From assembly GCA_009801085.1 (NCBI GenBank), contig VNWV01000047.1, positions 1 to 64,000 on the forward strand: a stretch of 64,000 nucleotides of DNA, written 5' to 3'. The DNA comes from Lasiodiplodia sp. COLG20. Its lineage: Eukaryota; Ascomycota; Dothideomycetes; Botryosphaeriales; Botryosphaeriaceae. Shown piece by piece: positions 55,476 through 64,000 of this stretch. The stretch's first letter is position 1; every line of letters begins with the position of its first letter. The notes beneath the pieces are model-generated. The model worked only from the letters and a program-made list of their open reading frames with translations. It was not told where the DNA came from and searched no databases. The translations under genes were made by a program, and so were the position numbers.

Positions 55476-58400
55476 TCACCTCAACAACCCACACATACAC
55501 TGACAATCCGGCACGGGGCACGTCTTATGCTTCGCAAACCAATCCCGCGCATGATGCCCATGAAACCCATGCGTACACGTCATGCAAAACACCATCTGCC
55601 TTGCCTCATGGTCCTCATCCTTCAAGCTCTCTGCGCCGCCCACCGTCGCCGGGTCCGGGCTGCCCAGCCACATCATGCAGATGCCACAACGCGGCATGCG
55701 GCGCCCGCACCGCGGACACACCAGGCCCGAGTTGTGGCTCGGCGAGTTGCCGCTGTAGTTGAGCGGTTTGCTCGCGGGTTTGGCAGGCTTGCCGGTGATG
55801 GCTGCCGCCGCTGCCGCCGCCGCGACGGCGGTGTTGGCTGTGGGTGGTATCGCGGCCGGGGTGCCTGCGCCGGCGGCAGCGCCGTTGTTCTGCTCGCCGG
55901 ACGATGACGGGAGGGGCACGAGCTGGTCGCCGCGGCGGGCGAGGGCGAGCTGGCAGTGCATGCAGCGGATGGTGATCTGGCGGGGGAAAGGCTTGTTGAG
56001 GCAGGCGCCGTCGCGGGTGGTGGCGACCTTGTTGTGGGCGACGATGAAGCGGGTGCGCTCGAGGAAGCAGCGCCACGTCTGCAGCTGCAGGAAGTATATC
56101 TCGGTCCAGTAGTCCCAGCGCGCGTCGCTGACGTACAGCGGGTTGGTGCGCGCCATGACGAGTACGGCGGTTTGCACGTCGCCGAACTTGGCGATGTACT
56201 GCTCGAGCAGGTCCATGGCGCGCTCGCCCAGCCCCGTGAAGACGAGGCCCTCGATGTCGCCGTAGACGCGCGCGCCGTGCGAGACGAGCTTGATGAATTG
56301 CGTCAACTGGTCGTCGTCGAGGTACTTGAGGGCGACGCCGACGCGGTCGACAAGCGAGAGCTCTTCGACTTTTGTGACGGCCTCCCAGTTGCCCGTGATG
56401 AAATATTGGAGAAGCGCTTTGAGGTACGGATCCTCCGTTTCTTCGGCCATCCATTCGCAGAGCTCGCGCTGGTCCTTGTTCACAGTGTCGCAGGCGATGA
56501 CGGCACCCAGGCCGATGTTCTGGAGCAATCGCTGACGGACAAGCTGCTTGAGGAAGTCAAGCGCTATGTCCTTGTGACCCTTGAAGACAGCAAGGACAAT
56601 GGCTTTGTAGTACTGTCCTTGCTCGATGAGAGCCTTGCAGTTTTCTCGTATCCTCTGAGCAGAGAAAGTCCATCCGCAGATGGCCAAGCAGAGCTGACGG
56701 TGTTCCGGGCGCTGGGTCTTGACGCCTTGAAAGGGCGGATACTCCTTCTCTTGTACGATCTCACGGATCACATTGCGGAAGTCCGGCGGCGACACCGATG
56801 GTCTTCCAATGAGCCGATACCCGTTCTGCTTCCCTCCAAGACTGTTCTCCCAAATGTACGCGACACCGAGGTAGCTCAGATCAACTCCATCAGCGACCAT
56901 GCCGCCGTCCTTGGCCAGATCATCGAGCCGCTGCACGAGCTCCCAAACACCTACGAGCCATGGGTCATTGGAGAGAATCTGCTTGTTCTTCTTCCAGTCC
57001 AGGCAGTAGCCCTCTTTTGCACGCCTCTTTGCAACACCGAGAGCTTTCAGAGTATCACTGATGCCCATATGCACATCGGGGAACCCTAAAGTTAGCAACT
57101 GCTCGTGGCGCTCGCGACTCGTCGTTGCCTTTGCGCGGTCGGGGGCTTTATGGGCAAAGTTCTCCATGCTCAGCTTTTCGATACGAGCGAATGAACCGAT
57201 GGTGTTGGACTTGAATGCACCTTGTGAAGGCCTCCTCTCATCGATGACGCGAACCTGTAACCTCTCGAGATCTTCGGAGATGGGCCCATCGGGCGGCGTG
57301 GGTTCCGCAACGGCCATCTGGTCACAGTAGATTTCGTCCAACGCGGTGAAGCGGACGGTTGGAGCTTGTGTGGGGATCTTGGTGACCTTGATCTCACGGT
57401 TGTACTGTAGGTTGATGGTGCTGTGCGCCCCGACGGGAGATCCTTCGGCCATAAAATCGAACGCCATGGACCGAGTCGACTCGTCCTGGCCGTACACCGG
57501 GTCGTACCATGGGTAATGGAGAGTGTGGCTGTACTTGGTGAAGTGCTGGTATCGAGAGGAATTGCCCGATGAGCCGGGTACCTGGTCCTTGCACTCGAAC
57601 TGGGCTATCTCGACGACCTTGAGCTCGCCGGTATTTGAGATGGCACCGAAACACCCACGTTTGGTACCACTGAAGCGAAGACCCCAGATGGCGGCACCGT
57701 GGGTGTTGTCCACAGCGGGCCTCAGCTCGAGCACGGCACCAGCAGGAGCTTCGGACGAGGGAGTGGTGGGGCCCGGTCGAGAAGCAAAACGGCGATCCCA
57801 CACGCTGACCGTCGGGTCCCCAGTAGGACCGGCGGAAATGATGTAGTTCTCGTCCAAGGGATCAATGGCCAGATTGTGCACCTGGCGGGTCCCGTATTGG
57901 GCAGCGCTGACAGGGGCGGAGTCTGCGGTTGTGGCGTCAATCTCAGGCACAGGCCAAGGCGGGGCGATAGTCACGTACCACGGAGGTCATAGATGCGAAT
58001 GCACTGGCGCGACACACCGGCAACAAGGGTCTGTGGATGGCCGGGGAAGAACTTGATGCTCGTGATTGCTTCTGAGCTGGCAAGCTTCTTGTAGGGCTCC
58101 TGCTGGGCGGTGTAGGAGCCGAGATTGAGGTCATATATGTTCATGCAAAAGTCATTGCGGACTCTATCAAGGCCGGTGGCCAGCAGATTGCCGGTACTGA
58201 AGGCGATGGAGTTGCATTTGCGCTGATGCTTGATGGGGAAGGATTGGATAAAGTCGGAGTTGGGACGGCCGGCATCGATCTCCAGCAGACTTGCTTCTCC
58301 AGAGGCGGAGCCTATGGCCACATAGTGCTCATGGGTTTTGGACCAATCGAAGGCGGTGAAGTTGGGCAGCTTGTCGCGGGCAGCCAGCTGCTTCCAGCGG

Positions 58401-58522
58401 ACCGTGTTCTTGTCAACATTGTCGACCTCACACAGACGAAGGCGGTTCCCCGCGACGTCTACGATGATGAAATGCGGCGACTGCTGGTGAGCATGAGGCG
58501 ACCAGCGGATAGCGGCTTCCAT
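55476..58522 (-). CDS. SEA4: SEA4/MIOS homologue, GATOR2 (SEACAT) subunit
   Basis: Two exons (57979-58522, 55476-57922; intron 56 nt) give 996 residues, close to the family length. The N-terminus begins with IRWSPHAHQQSPHFIIVD and forms WD40 blades (NIYDLN, IRIYDLR, SVWDRR). A helical solenoid follows in the middle (WTFSAQRIRENCKALIEQGQ). The C-terminal zinc module has RCMHCQ, CPRCGRRMPRCGICM, then FCMTCTHGFHGHHARDWF and CPVPDCQCMC, the signature of MIOS-type RING-like domains. In yeast and animals this complex relieves inhibition of TORC1 at the vacuole or lysosome. An Ala run (about 10 residues, from GCC/GCT codons near 55800-55835) interrupts the linker between the solenoid and the zinc module. 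The gene is divergent from EFG1, 234 bp apart. Confidence 0.96.
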
Positions 58523-58756
58523 CGTATCTCAGAGGGGAATGAAGCGAGGACTGGGGCCAGAAACGGGAGGCTGGCCATGTCACGGGCGGAAGCGAGCTGC
58601 AAGCCGAGGCGGCATGGCTCCAGCGTGGAGGGATGGTGGTGCTGGAGCTGAGGTCAGAGCTTTGGGCGTCGACGCTGAGGAACGGGCCGAGGAAGCGCCG
58701 CCGGCCCTGCATCAATCCAAAGAATTTCCGTCGCGACTCCAACACCGCCGACAATC
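58523..58756. promoter_or_regulatory. Shared divergent promoter of SEA4 and EFG1
   Basis: The 234 bp between the two start codons must hold both leaders and both core promoters. I see no TATA box. Co-regulation of the TORC1 regulator and the rRNA-processing gene is an inference from layout. Confidence 0.55.
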
Positions 58757-59649
58757 ATGCCCGGCCTGAAGCGCTCCCGCGCACAAGTCGACGCTGCTGA
58801 AGATTCCGCTCGCTCTTCCGCCGACCGCTCCAGCAAAATGAACCAAGCCAAACGCAAGGCCGACGGCAACGCGCCGCACGCGAAAAAGCAGAAGACGGCC
58901 AGCGCCAAACACCCGCCGACCAAGAAGTACCAGCCCAAGAAGTTCTCGCTCAACCCGCTCAAGGCCCGCATCCGCGACCTGCGCCGCCAGCTGTCGCGCA
59001 ATGGCGACGACATGCCTGCCAACGTGCGCGTCGACAAGGAGCGCGAGCTGCAGGCCTGCGAGCACGAGCTGGCCGTCGCCGAGGCGGAGCGCATCAAGCA
59101 AGACATGATCCCGCGCTACCACAAGGTCCGCTTCTTCGGTACGTCTCTCACAATCTTCGCTATTCTGCCATGGTGCATGCTAACAGCCTCAAAGAACGCC
59201 AAAAAGCCACGCGCTTCCTCAAGAAGGCTGTCAAGCGCCTGAATGACAACTCGGACCCCGAAAAGCACGCCGAACTCGAGCGTGAGAAGCACGTCTGCGA
59301 AGTCGACCTCAACTACACCCTTTACTACCCGCTGATCCGCGCCTACGTCTCGCTCTACGCTACCTCCAAGAACAAGGATGAGACGGATGGCGTTTCGGCG
59401 ACAACCCGCATCGGAGGAGACAAGGAAATGTGGGAGCTGGTGGAGAAGAAGATGCAGGACAACACTCTGGATGCTCTGCGAAATGGGCTGGAATGGAGGG
59501 AAGGGGCGCCTGAGACGGCATCTTCGGCAACGCCTGCTGCCGCTCCGGCGCAGAAGAAGTCTACCAAGGCTCCTACTGCGAAGTCCGCCGCCAAAGCTAC
59601 CAAGGAAGAAGAATCTGGCGACGAGAGTGATGGTGGCTTCTTCGAATGA
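58757..59649 (+). CDS. EFG1: rRNA-processing protein EFG1
   Basis: Two exons (58757-59138, 59195-59649; intron 56 nt) give 278 residues. The core matches Efg1: KARIRDLRRQLS, LPANVRVDKERELQACEHEL-like MPANVRVDKERELQACEHEL, then YHKVRFFERQKATRFLKK across the intron junction, and LNYTLYYPL. The N-terminus is a basic nuclear-localisation-type stretch (KRKADG...KKQK); the C-terminus ends with acidic GDESDGGFFE. In yeast Efg1 is nucleolar and acts in early 40S subunit assembly and 5'-ETS/18S processing. The start at 58757 is the first ATG of the frame. It shares a short promoter with SEA4. Confidence 0.95.
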
Positions 59650-61184
59650 GGGGTCTCGTGCACTGGGTTTGCGGCATAGCGTGGCGTTATGGTATTGGCT
59701 TGTCTGGCCTGGCGTTTGAAAAGGACAAAAGCATTGGCTATGCAGAAAAACAATGGTTTCGCTGCTGTGTGGGAATCGGAGATGGGCGGTATGATTGTGA
59801 ATATACATAAGAATATTGTTTAGAAGGTAGATATGATGGTATATATCACAGGACGAAGGTACGTGCCTGTCGAAGCAGACCTGGGTTCTCTCCATGACAT
59901 GGCAGACGCATACTCGCAATATGGCTCCTCATGACCATTTGACGTCTTCTACTGCGTATGAGCAAAATGGACTTCCACATTGATTCAAGTTTCAGCGAGC
60001 AAAAGAGCAAAAAGCAACCGTAGGGTCATCACGCCTTTCCACAACCCGCAGGCCTCTCCCAACCCAGCGCAGGAACCGAAGTATGACACTGAGCTAGAAT
60101 CGAACCCTTGAACTGCTTCAGACGCTCACCTAAACGGGTAACCCAACAGATCACAAACAATTCGGGTTTTACACCTTAAGGTTCTGGTGGCAAGGCATAG
60201 TGCCGTAGCATACTCCGTTGCACTAACCATCTGTAACAGAAGCGCTCGCTTTCACGGTTTACATAATGCAGGCTCGGATACTGCTTCCAATTGGGCGTAT
60301 GCGTACGATTTGCTGCGGTTTGATGCTGTGAAATGTTCTCACGATGTCATTTTCCCGCCCGACTTGCTTGCGCAATGATGAGAACGATAGTCATTGTAGT
60401 TTACTGCGTTACTATGCTCGCAGGAAGGTGATATCAATTGCTCGTTACTGGTGAAGTTCGTCTGCGGTCAAATGCTCATGCGACAGCTTGCACAGAAAAG
60501 GTTAGCGTGCCCTAACGCGTGGTTTATCAACCTGTCATCCAATTCGTAGTCCCAGTTCAACCTTACCGACACCTTCAATTGGAATCACGATTTGCTCCAA
60601 AATGAGTTGCATGCGTGCCGTGCCGTCATCTTTAGGCGGATGGTCGAGTAAGTACTAGATGGCGCAGTCATTCGGTTTGCAACGCATACCCCGCCCAAAC
60701 GTTGAAGAGGATTTAAATTTCAGTGCTGATATTCAACAATTGAACAGTGTCAAGAAGTCATCGGGCCATGGCATCGGCAGCATCGAGCCCTCGGCATCTC
60801 CGGGTCGGACTTTTCGAAGCTCAAGCTCTTCGAAAGCCGCAACACAGCAACGTCTTCGACCGCCGGCGCTCAGTTCTAATTCCGACGCCGGATCGCCTCG
60901 GGGATAAGCTTGGCCGAGGCTTCGTGACTATAGGTGAGTGTGGCCAATTACGGGCGCCGCAGTCATCCCCACAGGCCGGCACTTATCCGATGATGTCAGC
61001 CGAACGCGACCCCGCCCCCGCGCCGAACGCGTCGACAGGGAGAGCTCCGCATACCTCGACGCCATCGCGCCGTGCGGAATCGGATTTAGCGCTCCTCAAA
61101 AGAAGCTCGACTCTTCCTCGTCCGGTCAGCATTGGCTCTTTTGCTGCTCAGTATAGCACCAGCTCCAGAGATACCCCTTCCGCA
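59650..61184. other. Intergenic, 1.5 kb, no gene supported
   Basis: Spacer before the FAH-family gene. A sequence near 60088-60100 resembles a tRNA B-box on the minus strand but no cloverleaf can be built. The frame of the FAH-family gene is open to 60747 and contains ATGs at 60768, 60990 and 60993; these could extend the protein with an Arg/Ser-rich leader. Confidence 0.5.
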
Positions 61185-62215
61185 ATGGCACCGCAGTGGA
61201 CTCATCTCATCCGCTTCATCGCGAAGGAGGACGGCCAGATACATCTCGGCCAGATCGACGCCGCGAAGTACCCTGACGTCGGCATTGCCGTGTTTGAGGG
61301 CAAGGAGGTCGCCGCAAAGGAGGTCACGGGCGGCTTGTTCGATGGCGTTGTGACGGAGCGCGTTCTGCACGTGGACAAGGTAGGCTTGCAGTATTCCCCA
61401 TCTGGAGAAAGAGCTTGGATATCAATTGGGCCTCTCCGGGCACAGATGATCTGAGACAAAGAACATCATGCTCACCACGTTACCAGCTCCTCTCGCCCGT
61501 CACCGTCGACCAGGTGCCGCTGATCCGCTGCCTGGGCCTCAACTACCGCGACCACGCCAAGGAAGCCAGCATGCCGATTCCGAACGAGCCGATCCTGTTC
61601 ATCAAGCCGCGCACGGCGCTCAACGGGCCCTTCCCGGCCAAGATCAACGTGCCCAAGGTGGCGCAGGACGGCACGTCCGACTACGAGGCCGAGCTGACCA
61701 TCGTCATCGCCAAGGACGGCAAGGACATCCCCGAGGACAAGGCCCTCGACTACGTGCTCGGCTACACCTGCGGCAACGACGTCTCGGCCCGCGCCCAGCA
61801 GTTCAAGAACAGCCAGTGGTGCTTCTCCAAGGGCTTCGACGGCAGCGCGCCCGTCGGCCCCGTGCTCGTTAGCGGCAAGGCCATTGGCGATCCGCACCAG
61901 CTGGATATCAAGGCCATTCACAACAAGAGCGTCGTGCAGGACTCGAACACGAAGTATGTAGAAGATCTGGGGAGACTGTTGCTTTGTTAGAATGCGGACT
62001 GACCGTGTCGTAGGGAGATGATTTTCAACATCGCGAAGACGGTGTCGTTCCTGTCGATCGGCACGACGCTGGAGAAGGGCACCCTGATCATGACCGGCAC
62101 TGGCCCGGGCGTCGGCGCTATGCGGAATCCCAAGGTCGTGCTCCAGAACGGCGACGACATGCGGGTGCACATCCAGGGTATCGGGACATTGATTAACGAA
62201 GTGTACTATGAATAG
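61185..62215 (+). CDS. Fumarylacetoacetate hydrolase family protein (FAHD-like)
   Basis: Three exons (61185-61379, 61487-61953, 62014-62215; introns 107 and 60 nt) give 287 residues, the usual length. Motifs: RCLGLNYRDHAKEA, LFIKPRTALNGP, DYEAELTIVIAKDGK with the metal-binding E-x-E pair, NDVSARAQQFKNSQW, GKGFDG-like SKGFDGSAPVGP, and LTGTGPG-like MTGTGPGVGAMRNP. The start MAPQWTHLIRF matches the conserved family start. An upstream extension with a possible mitochondrial leader (SFAAQYSTSS) is open in frame and could be used. Relatives act as oxaloacetate tautomerase, acylpyruvase or decarboxylase; the sequence does not separate these. Confidence 0.94.
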
Positions 62216-63655
62216 GAGGAGAGGTGAAGAGACGCGTGAGGTTGGGGGAAGTGGGACCTATAGACCCGGCAGAAAAAGCAATAACAACCAACGTCTCAGG
62301 CGCGTCGGACCGGAACCCGAGAAATTGCGGGATTAAGTGAGCCGAATGCCTGGTATTCTCTTTCGCTTTTATTCCGTCTTGTCTGTGGGGCAAAGGTTTG
62401 ATGTGCAAAGAGAAGAAGGTTGACCCGAGAATTTCGGAAGAAGTGGAGGAGACGGTGAGCAAGCGCGAGCGGCGCGGATCGAGACAGACCCACAACTGTT
62501 CCGAAGATTCCCTTCTCTCGCCACCAGGAGCTCAGCTTCGTCACCATCTATGCAATCCAGCAGCTGCACTGTTACAAACCTGTACGACAAACCCTTACTA
62601 AATTTCATTCAGGACGCGTCGCATTAAAGCTCGCCGAACCGAGGAGTCGCCCGCTAACCTCGGGATGTAACCCCGGGGTAGATCAGATCTGACTAGCCCA
62701 GATGGAACCTGAGTATGACACAGGTCCGCTGATTGCACTTTTACTCATCATACAGCGGCATTTTCCAACGGTGTAAGGGTGCCTCAATATTCTCGCGGTC
62801 TCCAGCTCTGCCGCCGGGTACAGAGAAACCGTACTCGTCTTCTCGTGTTCGTGGAGTGGGGCAATTATTCAGTGCATCCAAATTCCAAATTAATTCACTC
62901 GCTTATCGGATCAGCTGGGGCACGTGTGTCGTAGTGGCCGTTTTTGCTTTGTTTGAAAAAGCAGGGAGTACTGGGCAGGATCAGCCCTTCTGGAACATTG
63001 AAGGATCAGCTCTTCTTTTCTTTCCAGGGATGCTCATGATGCTCATGCCGAGGTACGTTGAACCCTTTCGGTCCTCCTTTGGTGATATGATCCTAGGCGA
63101 AACGCTTCAAAAGCAAACATCCCTGGCCTCATATCGCCGATCGTTGTACTAAAACGGCCAGGCACAGAATAGTGGACCTCGGTATGCTGCGTCTGCTCGT
63201 AATGCGTATAGCAAAGACAGCTGATGTTTGCAGCAGATGCGGATAGGCGACCCACAGTTTTGATCCTTCCTGATCTAGGTCTTTACATGCTCAAACGCTG
63301 TGGGTACCACCCCGGATCATGGTTCTCTCCACGCCGCACGCCACTCTTATCGCGTCATTTGTGCTCGGATGCCAATCAATTGATGCCATGAGGAATCAGC
63401 CCTTAGAACGCCGAGACACGCCAAGGGACAGTGGGTTGATCTCAATTTGGAACCCCGCACCGTGCAGATGAGGCCCCTAGGCCAAAATGCTTGTTACTCA
63501 CATCAGAATAAGGAATAAGGTGTGTATAATTTCTTTCCCCGGAGCCGTGTGGGCTACTCGTTACGGGGATGTGTACAGAAATTCCCATCTAACAATATGT
63601 CCGAGACAGAAAAAGTGAAAAGACCCAAACTCCATACCCTTGTAGACCCTGGCCT
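62216..63655. other. Intergenic, 1.4 kb, no gene supported
   Basis: Spacer between convergent genes. A 139-codon frame at 62733-63152 has no family features. Confidence 0.5.
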
Positions 63656-63943
63656 CTAGTTATCCACCTTTGCTGTCAACCTCATAATTGCCTCACCAAG
63701 CTCTCGCAAGGTTGCGGCGTCTCTCGGCACCGTGTGGCCTTTGCCGTGGTCAAAGAGCTCTGCCGTATCTTCATCGCAGAGGTTGAACAAAGCCATTGCT
63801 CCGTGAATGTACGGATCGTAGCAGCCAACGATGTGACAGGTCGGAATGTCAATGACATCGTCGCACTCATCGGCCAACAAGGCATGCACGTCGCCGTTGT
63901 TTTCCAGTTTCAGCGGAGGCCAGCCAGCCAGGAATATGGCGGC
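63656..63943 (-). CDS. FSH-type serine hydrolase, last exon only (partial)
   Basis: The last 95 residues of an alpha/beta hydrolase of the FSH group; the rest lies beyond the right edge. The exon follows an acceptor at 63944-63945 with a GCTAATC branch site 11-17 nt before it. Visible: AAIFLAGWPP, the strand IPTCHIVGCYDPYI that precedes the acid residue, and FDHGKGHTVPR with the catalytic His. In the family GGH is more usual than GKGH. The Ser nucleophile (GxSQG) is not in the window. FSH hydrolases include thioester-releasing enzymes of polyketide pathways, but no such cluster is visible here. Confidence 0.75.
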   Translation of the reverse strand, partial: AAIFLAGWPPLKLENNGDVHALLADECDDVIDIPTCHIVGCYDPYIHGAMALFNLCDEDTAELFDHGKGHTVPRDAATLRELGEAIMRLTAKVDN

Positions 63944-64000
63944 CTGGAGTACGATTAGCCGTTTGAATCAACGGTCATGCTGGTGGGAGTTCCTACTTTG

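Noticed and set aside
55956..57089. 377-codon plus-strand open frame
   Set aside because: Antisense to SEA4; no family features.
60080..60160. tRNA-like B-box (GGTTCGATTC on minus strand)
   Set aside because: The T-stem does not pair and no A-box stands at the right distance, so no tRNA cloverleaf forms.
60768..61184. Longer N-terminus for the FAH-family protein
   Set aside because: The frame is open and has ATGs, but the conserved family start coincides with ATG 61185; no evidence that the extension is translated.
61472..62170. 232-codon minus-strand open frame
   Set aside because: Antisense to the FAH-family gene.
62733..63152. 139-codon plus-strand open frame
   Set aside because: No recognisable domain; one hydrophobic patch only, and no promoter-like context.

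Overview
This window is nuclear DNA of a filamentous ascomycete (Pezizomycotina); I cannot place it further. Most genes carry short GT-AG introns (47-107 nt, one of 225 nt), several with a CTRAY-type branch site. The gene content is fungal: two HET-domain proteins, a DUF7708-type NLR-like protein, a CorA-like transporter with two C-terminal membrane helices, a heme-thiolate peroxidase, SEA4, EFG1 and TPT1. I resolved 22 gene loci by joining exons by phase and family resemblance; coordinates of each exon are given in the entries.

Left part (0-20 kb): an AIM9-like kinase-fold protein with a mitochondrial presequence, a three-helix membrane protein, an NmrA-like NAD(P)-binding protein, an isochorismatase-like cysteine hydrolase, an intronless HET protein, a C2H2-like zinc-finger protein and a secreted heme-thiolate peroxidase of the peroxygenase type. 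They are separated by 0.7-2 kb of apparently non-coding DNA.

Middle part (20-53 kb): an accessory-type region. It holds a seven-exon protein-kinase-like gene, a CorA-like gene with an unresolved 5' end, a damaged amino-acid permease, a second HET protein, a multipass membrane protein, a GMC oxidoreductase with a nonsense codon, an FAD-linked oxidase, a damaged DUF7708/NLR-like gene, a 1368-residue AAA ATPase and a multipass membrane glycoprotein. Three loci carry in-frame stops; two of those stops fit C-to-T change at CpA, the signature of repeat-induced point mutation (RIP). A fold-back hairpin and a diverged direct-repeat pair flanking a gene also lie here.

Right part (53-64 kb): compact, conserved housekeeping genes: TPT1 tRNA 2'-phosphotransferase, SEA4 (GATOR2/SEACAT) divergent from EFG1 (rRNA processing) across 234 bp, an FAH-family hydrolase/tautomerase, and the last exon of an FSH-type serine hydrolase at the edge. 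The genes do not form one pathway. The clearest shared theme is that the middle block is rich in families linked to fungal self/non-self recognition and signalling (HET, NLR-like, kinase-like, AAA), next to decaying metabolic genes.
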